From NCBI GenBank assembly GCA_905204385.1, contig CAJKZL010000200.1, positions 1-6,256 of the forward strand: 6,256 bases of DNA, given 5' to 3'. Shown piece after piece: positions 1-6,256 of the stretch. Numbering within the stretch: position 1 is the first letter of the stretch; every line of letters starts with the position of its first letter. Made by a program: the position numbers and the translations under genes. Under the pieces are notes generated by a model. That model saw only the letters and a list, made by a program, of their open reading frames with translations, searched no databases and had not been told where the DNA came from. Source of the stretch: an uncultured Odoribacter sp. (GTDB taxonomy: Bacteria > Bacteroidota > Bacteroidia > Bacteroidales > Marinifilaceae).

Positions 1-1158
1 GTGGGTTAGAATTTACACAACGAAGCTTTCCTGAAAGACAACGTCGGTTGGCTGAAAGAACTGAAAATAAGAGGCTCCATCGGATTGACAGGTAATCAGA
101 ATTTCGATCCATATATGTCGCGCACGACTTTCAAATTTTACGACGACGATGCCTACTATAATAGCCTGGGGGTTTATTTTATCCAATTCGGAAACAAAGA
201 CCTGAAATGGCAAAAAAGCCTGAAGAAAAATATCGGACTGGACCTGACGATTCTGGACCGTCGTGTGTCTTTAAGCCTGAATTACTACGACGAGCTGACC
301 AAAGGCTTGCTGCTTCCTGTTACGGTCGCACCCTCACTCGGTTTTGCCAGCTATACGGAAAACTACGGTGAGCAAAGCAACCGCGGATATGAATTCGATT
401 TTAGCGCGATCCTGATCCGGAACAAAAATTTCGACTGGGCGGTTTCTTTCAGCGGTACCCACAACCGTAACCGGATTGAAAAAATCAGTGATGCCTTGAG
501 ATCCATCAACGATAAAAATAATCAGGATGAAAAAAATTATACCAAGCCCGTATCCATTTACGAAGAGGGTGAATCGCTGAGTGCCATCAAAGCCGTTCGC
601 TCCCTGGGCATCAACCCCCAAAGCGGAAAAGAAATCTATCTCACCAAGGAAGGAAAAATTACAGAAATCTGGGATCCCAACGATAAAGTTACCTGCGGAG
701 ACCTGGCAGCCGATCTCGAAGGAACCATCGGCACCAACCTTATGTGGAAACAATTCACACTCAACGCTCTTTTCCGTTACAGCTTCGGCGGGCAAGTATA
801 CAATCAAACCTTAGTAGACCGCATCGAAGGGGCCGATCCTACTGAAAATGCCGACCGACGCGCTTTCGAAGCCAGATGGAAAAAACCGGGCGACCATACC
901 TTTTATAAAGATATCGCAGACCGTGATCCATCCAGACTATCGAGTCGTTTTGTAGAAGACAATAATTACCTGGAAATGAGCAATATTTCGCTTTTTTACC
1001 GTTTTAAACGGGAATTAATCAGCAAATGGGGACTCAGCAATCTGAAAATCGGTCTCAACATGGCTAATGCCTTTCACGTTTCAACGGTGAAACGCGAAAG
1101 AGGAACCGACTATCCTTTTGCCAGACAATTTACTTTTTCGTTGAACTTAAATTTCTAA
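1..1158 (+). CDS. SusC/RagA-family TonB-linked outer membrane transporter, C-terminal fragment (5' end outside window; in-frame TAG at 7-9, possible pseudogene)
   Basis: This is the C-terminal part of the SusC-type channel, which imports ligands across the outer membrane using TonB energy. The frame is open from base 10 to the TAA at 1156-1158 (382 codons). The fragment reads as the beta-barrel of the family: NLHNEAF, then LKIRGSIGLTGNQNF, then GNKDLKW, NIGLDL, AIKAVRSLGINPQSGKEIYL, NQTLVDR and ERGTDYPFAR. It ends in FTFSLNLNF, whose terminal Phe is the usual outer-membrane assembly signal. The plug, TonB box and CarboxypepD_reg-like domain would lie upstream. In the same frame, codon 3 is TAG; the family normally has Trp here in a G-W-N/R motif, so one base (TGG to TAG) would explain it. 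An automatic caller may start this gene at TTG 85, but that lies inside the barrel and is not a credible start. Family assignment is firm; whether the gene is functional is open. Confidence 0.9.
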
Positions 1159-1164
1159 GAGGTT

Positions 1165-2628
1165 ATGAAATATCTGAATTATATCGCACTTTCTTTGATT
1201 CTGCTCCTGTCGGGCTGTAATGAATGGCTCGATCTCACACCTCAGGGACAAATCGTCGACGAGAAACTTTTTGAGAAAGAAATCGGTTATAAAGAGATTT
1301 TAACCGGGGTATACAACACCATAACCAAACAGCCGGCATATGGAACGGATCTGTCGGTCGGCTATGTCGATGCGCTAGCCCAATATTGGACGATCAACTC
1401 CAAAGATCACGCCCTCTACGATTTTGCCAACTATAATCTGAAAACGGACAAGGCAGAAAAGCGTTTGTTGGCTTCCTGGTCCACTTTATACGAGGCCATT
1501 GCAAACCTGAACATCCTGCTGGAAAGACTGGAGGGGCATGATACCACTTCGCTGGAAACCTACAACCTGCTGAAAGGAGAAGCATTGGGGCTACGGGCTT
1601 ACCTGCATTTTGACCTGCTCCGGCTGTTCGGACCTGTCCTGAAAACCAACCCCAACGGTGAAGCTATTCCCTATCGGAAAGAATTTTCTAAAAATATCCT
1701 GGACAGGATGCCGGCCGACGAAGTCATGAAAAACATCGAAACCGACTTATTGGAGGCTTATAATCTGTTACAAAACGATCCTATCAAACAAAATGGACGG
1801 CAAAAAGCGGGTGCGGCTGTCAATACGATAACCGATAATTTCCGCGGCATACGGATGAATTATTATGCTGTCACCGCTACCCTGGCACGCTATTATCTGC
1901 TCAAGGAAGATATGCCCAAAGCTTATCAATACGCTAAGGAAGTCATAGAGGCCGAGGACATCTTCAAGCTGCTCGTAAAGAATAGTTTACTAAAAGATAA
2001 AGATTTATTATTCCAGAGCGAACTCATCTTTGCCTTATACGACCGGAATATTTATTACCGCTTAGGACCGGTTTTCTCTCAAGGTCCTAAAAAAGAAGAC
2101 TTGAAATATACCATTGATTATGCACTGGAAACCAATAAAGTCTACGAAAATACCGTTTATGTGAGTAATGGACATGGAAGTTCCGAAGACTACCGCCTAC
2201 AATATTGGTTTACAACGCTTCTGGGCACGGAAACAATTGCTAAATACCAATGCGACAATGACAAACCCGAAGGTGAAAGGCCTTATTATCCCCTGATACC
2301 CATGATACGCCTGAGCGAAATGTACTACATTGCCGCCGAGGCAAAACTCGGCACTCCGGAAGGGAATAGCGAAGCCCGCGATTTACTGAATGTAGTGCGC
2401 AAATCACGGAATGTACCGCTTTTGGACGTCAGCATTTCCGAAACTCACGACTTGCTGGAAGAAATTATCGCAGAAATCCGCAAAGATTCCTGGGCCGAAG
2501 GAAAACTATTCTATGCTTACAAACGGCTCAATCATGATATCCTGACTTCAGGCACACCTATTCCGGCCGGCAACAACGTGTTTGTCATGCCTTACCCGAT
2601 AGCAGAAACCGATTTTGGTACCCATTAA
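1165..2628 (+). CDS. RagB/SusD-family nutrient-uptake outer membrane lipoprotein
   Basis: This is the surface lipoprotein that caps the SusC channel and binds the ligand. Its 487 residues match the usual family size. The signal peptide ends in the lipobox LSGC, with Cys18 as the lipidated residue, followed by N-E-W-L-D-L as is common in SusD proteins. The N-terminal SusD-like domain includes LTPQGQIVDEKLF (about 24-36) and the hallmark helix GEALGLRAYLHFDLLRLFG (138-156). The C-terminal RagB/SusD domain includes IRLSEMYYIAAEAKLG (381-396), LLNVVRKSRNV (408-418) and EIIAEIRKDSWAEGKLF (433-449), the last equivalent to the usual ER-EF-GEG region. The start is ATG with a purine-rich GAGG just upstream, only 6 bp after the susC stop, so the two are almost certainly cotranscribed. 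The ligand cannot be deduced. Not recognised as any named SusD. Confidence 0.96.
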   Translation: MKYLNYIALSLILLLSGCNEWLDLTPQGQIVDEKLFEKEIGYKEILTGVYNTITKQPAYGTDLSVGYVDALAQYWTINSKDHALYDFANYNLKTDKAEKRLLASWSTLYEAIANLNILLERLEGHDTTSLETYNLLKGEALGLRAYLHFDLLRLFGPVLKTNPNGEAIPYRKEFSKNILDRMPADEVMKNIETDLLEAYNLLQNDPIKQNGRQKAGAAVNTITDNFRGIRMNYYAVTATLARYYLLKEDMPKAYQYAKEVIEAEDIFKLLVKNSLLKDKDLLFQSELIFALYDRNIYYRLGPVFSQGPKKEDLKYTIDYALETNKVYENTVYVSNGHGSSEDYRLQYWFTTLLGTETIAKYQCDNDKPEGERPYYPLIPMIRLSEMYYIAAEAKLGTPEGNSEARDLLNVVRKSRNVPLLDVSISETHDLLEEIIAEIRKDSWAEGKLFYAYKRLNHDILTSGTPIPAGNNVFVMPYPIAETDFGTH

Positions 2629-2640
2629 TACAATTGCTCT

Positions 2641-3363
2641 ATGAAAAGATTATTTTATATACTTACCATTTATTTTTTCGGCATGAGTTTATTATCGTGC
2701 CAGGAAAACGACAGATTGCTGTTCACGGACGATTCGGCCATTTACTTTACGCTTCCGACCAAAGACACTACTTTGCTGATTCAGGAAGATACCGTGGTGT
2801 ATTCTTTCGCCCTGGAAACCCACTCGGTTTACACTTTACGACTTCCGATAGAATCTACAGGACTAGCCCCCAACCGGGAACGCACCTATAAAATCAGCAT
2901 TAATCCTTCTTACACTACCGCTGTGGAAGGCACCGATTTTGAAGGGCTCAAAACCGAATACCACATGCCGGCCAACCGGGGACTGGATACTGTCAGCTTT
3001 ACCGTACACCGAACCTTGCCCATGCAAACGGCCGCCAGAACCCTGTGCCTGGACATTGTGCCTACAGCAGACTTCAAGGAAGGAATACAGGAAAGAACAA
3101 GCATTTATCTGAAATTTTCAGATATCCTCGAAAGACCGGTATGGTGGGATAAATGGGAATTCGTGATGGGAGAATACGGCCGGAAAAAACATGATAAATG
3201 GCTGGAAATATGGGGAAAATCGCCCCTACCTACGGATGTCATGATGATCCATCCTTTTTATACTCCCAAAGAACTGATGGCCATACAGGATTTACGCCTT
3301 TACTTCGAACGCAATGAAGTGTATGAAAACGGTAAGCGGGTCACCGTTCCAAAAATGTATTAA
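2641..3363 (+). CDS. DUF4843-domain lipoprotein
   Basis: This 240-residue protein begins with a signal peptide ending in SLLSC (Cys20 lipidated), followed by the acidic stretch QEND, which fits export to the cell surface in Bacteroidota. The body looks like the DUF4843 family: a D-S-A-I-Y-F strand at 31-36, then a beta-sandwich section resembling Calx-beta folds (VEGTDFEGL at 95-103; MPANRGLDTVSFTV at 109-122). A C-terminal part follows with RPVWWDKW (165-172), GEYGRKKHDKW (177-187) and a helix around PKELMAIQDLRLYF (209-222). Length is normal for the family, and the end VTVPKMY looks natural. It sits 12 bp behind susD, which is the standard position for DUF4843 genes. Function is unknown; an accessory surface subunit of the SusCD complex is the likely role, inferred from position and lipidation. 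Confidence 0.85.
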   Translation: MKRLFYILTIYFFGMSLLSCQENDRLLFTDDSAIYFTLPTKDTTLLIQEDTVVYSFALETHSVYTLRLPIESTGLAPNRERTYKISINPSYTTAVEGTDFEGLKTEYHMPANRGLDTVSFTVHRTLPMQTAARTLCLDIVPTADFKEGIQERTSIYLKFSDILERPVWWDKWEFVMGEYGRKKHDKWLEIWGKSPLPTDVMMIHPFYTPKELMAIQDLRLYFERNEVYENGKRVTVPKMY

Positions 3364-3487
3364 TGAACAAAGAATTAAATACTTAATTTAAATAGGCGAT
3401 GATGAATCCCTTATGTTCGAGGAGTGCCGGAGAAAATGATGATACAATGAGGGTTTCCTAAGGCCGTTAATATAATACTTTAATCCT
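3364..3487 (+). other. AT-rich spacer between the DUF4843 and PKD-like genes
   Basis: This 124-bp gap breaks the otherwise tight gene spacing. It contains overlapping AT-rich inverted repeats: AATTAA at 3373-3378 pairs with TTAATT at 3383-3388, and TTAAAT at 3375-3380 pairs with ATTTAA at 3386-3391. A TATAAT hexamer lies at 3471-3476, 11 bases before the next start codon, too close to be a convincing promoter. No convincing Bacteroidota promoter (TTTG plus TAnnTTTG) and no GC-rich terminator hairpin is visible. A 20-codon ATG frame at 3399-3461 has no recognisable product. It may be a leader or internal promoter region, but nothing proves this. Confidence 0.4.
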
Positions 3488-3490
3488 TTG
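3488..3490 (+). other. TTG start codon of the PKD-like lipoprotein gene
   Basis: No ATG or GTG is available between the upstream in-frame stop at 3473-3475 and the signal peptide, so TTG at 3488 is the only start that keeps the n-region (M-K-F-Y) and hydrophobic core. The preceding bases are AT-rich with no clear Shine-Dalgarno sequence, as is common in Bacteroidota. Confidence 0.75.
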
Positions 3491-4972
3491 AAATTTTATA
3501 TTCTTTTTTTAAGCATACTGGCTTTATGTCTGTTCTCAGGCTGTTCCGACGATCAGGGTAATTACGATTACGAAGATCTGAACACCATCACTATTGACAG
3601 TATCAAAGAAAACTATACCGTAATCCGGTTCGACTCCATCGAACCGATAGCGCCGGTTCTGACCTTTAAGTTCGATCCTCACCAGGACCTTAGCTTTGAA
3701 TGGAAAGTCAATTACAAAACCGTATCCGACAAGAAAATTCTGAATGTTGCTATCGATGCTCCGCTGGGAACCAATTATGCCACGTTATTCGTGACGGATA
3801 ACCACAACGGGGTGAAATATTACAAGGATTTCAAAATCAAGGTAAACACCTCCTATTCGGACGGGCTTTTGATTTTGAGCGAAAAAACGGACAAAAGCGC
3901 CATGTTATCCTACCTACGGAGAGACAAAAAAAACGGCCAGGTGATCAATGAGGTCTTCGAACTGGAGAATCCCAGACAGGACCATTTAGGAAATTATCCA
4001 CAGCAGATCGCTTATTCTCAAAACATGCAAACCCGTAGCTACAATTATTATATCATTTGTAAAGAAGGTATTAAAAAGATCGCTACGTTGAATGCAAATA
4101 CCATGCAATTAGAGAAAGTTGACAATGAGACCACCGTGATGGGAGGTTATACCGGAGATTTCTATCCCACTATGCTGACCCAAAGTCCCACAGGAGGCTT
4201 CGCCGTGAGCGAAGGAAAAGCATTTACCTATAATGCTTTTGGAAGCGGAAATCTAAACCGTCCCATTCCGGGAGATTACGAATTGGCCTGGACTGATTTC
4301 AACCATATCTGGGGTTCCTATGCCCAATTCGGGTACGATCGGAAAAATCATCGGTTTGTCGTCTTCACCCAAACGGAAGACGATATGTATTCTTACGATC
4401 AAGTATCCACTTATCACGAAATCGAAGGCTTTGAAGGGCAAATCGTTGAAACGGCAGGTCTGGATTTTGTAGCAGGAGGAGCAACCGGCGATGCCTATTC
4501 CTTAGAAGAAAAGAAAGCGATCCTGTGTAATAAAGCCGAAAATAAAGCTTATTTCTATACCCTGAATACCACTCTCGACCTCAATGCCCAGCAAACCGGA
4601 GTAAAAGCGGTTCCCCCTTATGGCCTGACATTAGATATGACCAAAGAAAATTTCCTCAGCGAACAGGGGGTTTACAAATTCGCTTCCCTCAATCGGTATT
4701 GGTATATTGCCAACGGTCGCACCATCACCCGCCTATTCTGGAATGAAGGAGGGACAACTAAAACGTTCACCTTGCCCGCCGAAGCAAAAGGAGAAGTGAC
4801 CGCTATGGCTTTCGATGAGGATGAAACCGAACTGTATGTCGGCCTTTATGATGCCGGTTCGACTAACGAATACAAAGGAGCCATCGCCATACTGAATCCG
4901 GAAACAGGCGAATTATTGGAATATATCGTCAATGCCGGAGAAAAAATTGTCGATCTGTTCCGAAAAGAATAA
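3488..4972 (+). CDS. PKD-like family lipoprotein with probable beta-propeller C-terminus
   Basis: This 494-residue lipoprotein starts at TTG. An in-frame TAA at 3473-3475 excludes any upstream start, and only the TTG start gives a complete signal peptide ending in LFSGC (Cys19). The residues after Cys are SDDQGNYDYEDLNTITI, the typical opening of PKD-like-family (PKD_2 type) lipoproteins in SusCD loci, and the SDD is a likely surface-export signal. The PKD-like sandwich spans about 25-120 and includes LSFEWKVNY (68-76). GLLILSE (126-132) marks entry into the second domain, about 125-494. That domain has recurring strand pairs such as FGYDRKNHRFVVF, KAYFYTLNT and MAFDEDETELYVGLYD near the C-terminus, suggesting a propeller-like fold. 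No catalytic motif is apparent. Probably a ligand-binding accessory subunit of the transporter; the exact role is unknown. A likely terminator follows its stop. Confidence 0.85.
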   Translation: MKFYILFLSILALCLFSGCSDDQGNYDYEDLNTITIDSIKENYTVIRFDSIEPIAPVLTFKFDPHQDLSFEWKVNYKTVSDKKILNVAIDAPLGTNYATLFVTDNHNGVKYYKDFKIKVNTSYSDGLLILSEKTDKSAMLSYLRRDKKNGQVINEVFELENPRQDHLGNYPQQIAYSQNMQTRSYNYYIICKEGIKKIATLNANTMQLEKVDNETTVMGGYTGDFYPTMLTQSPTGGFAVSEGKAFTYNAFGSGNLNRPIPGDYELAWTDFNHIWGSYAQFGYDRKNHRFVVFTQTEDDMYSYDQVSTYHEIEGFEGQIVETAGLDFVAGGATGDAYSLEEKKAILCNKAENKAYFYTLNTTLDLNAQQTGVKAVPPYGLTLDMTKENFLSEQGVYKFASLNRYWYIANGRTITRLFWNEGGTTKTFTLPAEAKGEVTAMAFDEDETELYVGLYDAGSTNEYKGAIAILNPETGELLEYIVNAGEKIVDLFRKE

Positions 4973-4988
4973 AATCAACGGAAGAGAA

Positions 4989-5027
4989 TCCGGAAGTCTC
5001 AGTGCAGACTTCCGGACCATCTTTTCT
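4989..5027 (+). terminator. Probable rho-independent terminator after the PKD-like gene
   Basis: A perfect 11-bp inverted repeat (4989-4999 pairing with 5006-5016, arm TCCGGAAGTCT) encloses a 6-base loop CAGTGC. It is followed a few bases later by a short T-rich run, CTTTTCT at 5021-5027. It begins 17 bases after the TAA of the PKD-like gene. The stem is strong, but the T-run is short and set off by four bases, so termination may be partial. It would end the susC-susD-DUF4843-PKD transcript and leave the redoxin gene to read-through or its own promoter. Confidence 0.75.
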
Positions 5028-5039
5028 GATCAAGAAAAA

Positions 5040-5086
5040 TAACGTTTTCCTTCAAAATCCCTCCGTAGCGTTTTCTATTCAAAGCC
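5040..5086 (+). repeat. Imperfect tandem direct repeat in the leader of the redoxin gene
   Basis: Two 21-base copies lie at 5040-5060 and 5066-5086 and match at 15 of 21 positions without gaps. Both begin TA(A/G)CGTTTTC and contain AAA followed by CC near the end; start-to-start spacing is 26 bases. They sit between the terminator and the ATG at 5143, a position that could suit regulator binding. The region is AT-rich, so chance similarity is possible. No promoter matching the Bacteroidota consensus was found around them. Confidence 0.35.
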
Positions 5087-5142
5087 AGGGTAAGAACCCA
5101 TAGAAACGGTTTCGTTATTTAATCCAGTCTTAAAACCAGATT

Positions 5143-6234
5143 ATGAAAATCAAGATCTTCCCTTTTTTCTTTATGCTGTTTATCTGTATGGGTTTTGAAA
5201 ATCCCGTAGCCCATTTCAGTGGCAAATTCAGCAACTCCCTGAAAAGTAAAAGCCTAATTCTCCAACTTGCCGGCCAGGACAGCATTCTCATCAGCATACC
5301 CATACAGGAAGACGGTAGCTTTAGCTTCGACTACCCCGTCAGTAAACCGCAAATGGCAGAAATCCGGGCCGTTGAAAATCACATTTGCATACCCCTCGTT
5401 CTGGAAAAGGGAAGATATGAATTAAAACGGGATAAAGAAGAGTATATTTTTGAAAGTAAAAATTCCCCCCTACACCGCCGATTCGTCGATTATCAACGCA
5501 AAGAAAGAGCCAATACAGCCAATTATCAGCGACTCTGCGAAGGTTACGACACCATCGGCGATATCCGGCAAAAGGCAAAACGCAGCCAGATTTTATCGCG
5601 TGAATTCGAGAAAAATGAAGTATTCCGGCTAAACAGCTTGCGGAAATTCAGCGGCACGGCTGTTGCTCCCTATATTATATTCCAGGGCATTAATTATTAC
5701 CAAAGCAATTATAAGGGATTCTGTCTGGCTATAAATGCCCTGGGAGACACTGTTGCAAACGACAAGATACAAAAACAAGTACTTGAACTTTACAGAGCGC
5801 TGAAAGCAGAACAACTGGAGGGGAAAGCTCCGGATTTTACCTTAACGGACCTTGAGGGGAATAAGTTATCGCTGAAAGATTACCGCGGGAATTGCGGCTT
5901 GGGGGTTTTCTGGGCTTCCTGGTGTGCTCCCTGCAGGGAAAAGAATAAGGAATTATACAAAATCTATCCTAAATTGAAAAAGAAAGGATTGGAAGTGATA
6001 TCCATTTCTCTGGACGACAACCGTCTGCAATGGATCAAAGCAGTAAACGAGGATCGGATTTCCTGGACTCAGCTAAACGATCCGAAAGGGTTTAAAAACA
6101 GCGATGTCCGAAAAGCTTATCGGGTTAATCAGGTCCCTACGGTATATTTAATATCGCCCGAAGGCGATATCATCACCGCTAATCCCTCCTTGACGGAACT
6201 ATACCGATATTTAAAGAAACGGTCTCATTTATAA
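5143..6234 (+). CDS. TlpA-like thiol-disulfide redoxin with N-terminal DUF4369-like domain
   Basis: This 363-residue envelope thioredoxin-fold protein starts at ATG with a hydrophobic signal sequence (about 1-18). Cys15 in LFIC is not a good lipobox, so soluble periplasmic or membrane-tethered forms are both possible. Residues 23-110 (HFSGKFSNSL, then SISIP-type strands, then LEKGRYEL) fit the DUF4369 beta domain. Residues 110-225 are charged and helical. Residues 226-360 form the AhpC/TSA-redoxin domain: GKAPDFTLTDLEGNKLSLKDY, the active site W260-C261-A262-P263-C264, and cis-Pro332 in QVPTVYLISPEGDI. Both catalytic Cys are present, so disulfide reduction or exchange is likely. Cys251 (in YRGNCGLG) is an extra Cys ten residues before the active site, where the family usually has an aliphatic or basic residue. 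The gene follows the SusCD cluster on the same strand but behind a terminator. Its partner or substrate is unknown. Confidence 0.93.
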   Translation: MKIKIFPFFFMLFICMGFENPVAHFSGKFSNSLKSKSLILQLAGQDSILISIPIQEDGSFSFDYPVSKPQMAEIRAVENHICIPLVLEKGRYELKRDKEEYIFESKNSPLHRRFVDYQRKERANTANYQRLCEGYDTIGDIRQKAKRSQILSREFEKNEVFRLNSLRKFSGTAVAPYIIFQGINYYQSNYKGFCLAINALGDTVANDKIQKQVLELYRALKAEQLEGKAPDFTLTDLEGNKLSLKDYRGNCGLGVFWASWCAPCREKNKELYKIYPKLKKKGLEVISISLDDNRLQWIKAVNEDRISWTQLNDPKGFKNSDVRKAYRVNQVPTVYLISPEGDIITANPSLTELYRYLKKRSHL

Positions 6235-6256
6235 GGTGCCCCGAAAAATGCCTGAT

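Noticed and set aside
334..807. 157-codon open frame on the minus strand within the SusC-like gene
   Set aside because: It lies entirely antisense to a clearly coding, family-conserved region, and its translation shows no recognisable domain. It is a shadow of the susC codon pattern.
1..1158. Recoding of TAG as a sense codon in this genome
   Set aside because: Only one in-frame TAG is seen, no other gene in the window contains one, and recoding is not established for cellular Bacteroidota. A mutation, junction or assembly error is simpler.
2634..2891. 85-codon frame overlapping the start of the DUF4843 gene
   Set aside because: It is a shifted frame of a gene whose own frame has a signal peptide, lipobox and family motifs. 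Both cannot be the main product.
3399..3461. 20-codon ATG frame in the 124-bp spacer
   Set aside because: Very short, with no ribosome-binding site, no hydrophobic or charged pattern typical of leader peptides, and no recognised homologue. Kept only as a remark in the spacer entry.
3471..3476. TATAAT as a promoter -10 element
   Set aside because: It is only 11 bases from the TTG start, has no matching -35 or Bacteroidota TTTG element, and lies in an AT-rich stretch where such a hexamer is expected by chance.
6235..6256. ATG at 6248 as the start of a further gene (codons ATG CCT GAT)
   Set aside because: Only three codons are inside the window, so neither coding nor a terminator can be supported.
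1..6256. CRISPR array, tRNA, rRNA, insertion sequence or attachment site
   Set aside because: No regularly spaced repeats, tRNA-like cloverleaf, rRNA-like stretch, transposase frame or terminal inverted repeats were seen. Nearly all the window is accounted for by the five genes.

Overview
The window carries a five-gene, same-strand piece of a Bacteroidota (most likely Bacteroidales) nutrient-uptake locus of the SusC/SusD (RagA/RagB) type. The case rests on gene content: a SusC-like TonB-dependent transporter, a SusD-like lipoprotein, a DUF4843-type lipoprotein, a PKD-like-family lipoprotein, and a DUF4369 plus redoxin (TlpA-like) protein. This combination is characteristic of the phylum. Weak Shine-Dalgarno signals and uniform TAA stop codons fit. 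A genus cannot be fixed from the sequence; Odoribacteraceae- or Parabacteroides-like gut Bacteroidales are plausible but unproven.

Layout: 1-1158 is the C-terminal barrel part of a SusC-like transporter, whose 5' part lies outside the window. Its reading frame holds a TAG at 7-9, where the family normally has a conserved Trp, so the gene may be broken, truncated or mis-assembled there. 1165-2628 is the SusD-like lipoprotein, 6 bp behind it. 2641-3363 is the DUF4843-type lipoprotein, 12 bp further on. A 124-bp AT-rich gap (3364-3487) follows, then the PKD-like lipoprotein at 3488-4972, which must start at TTG. A hairpin with a short T-run at 4989-5027 looks like a rho-independent terminator. 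A 115-bp leader containing an imperfect tandem repeat then precedes the redoxin gene at 5143-6234. The last 22 bases hold an ATG at 6248 that could open another gene but cannot be judged.

How the genes work together (family knowledge plus inference): SusC forms the outer-membrane channel powered by TonB, and SusD is its surface lid and ligand binder. The DUF4843 and PKD-like lipoproteins are probably further surface-exposed binding subunits; all three lipoproteins have acidic residues just after the lipid-bearing Cys. The thioredoxin-fold protein would act in the periplasm or at the membrane on thiols or disulfides of the imported ligand or of envelope proteins. No glycoside hydrolase, peptidase or regulator lies in the window, so the substrate is unknown and need not be a glycan. 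The window looks like a known class of locus, not an entirely new system. The points worth a second look are the TAG in susC, the split of the operon by a terminator, and the unexplained pairing of a SusCD pair with a redoxin.
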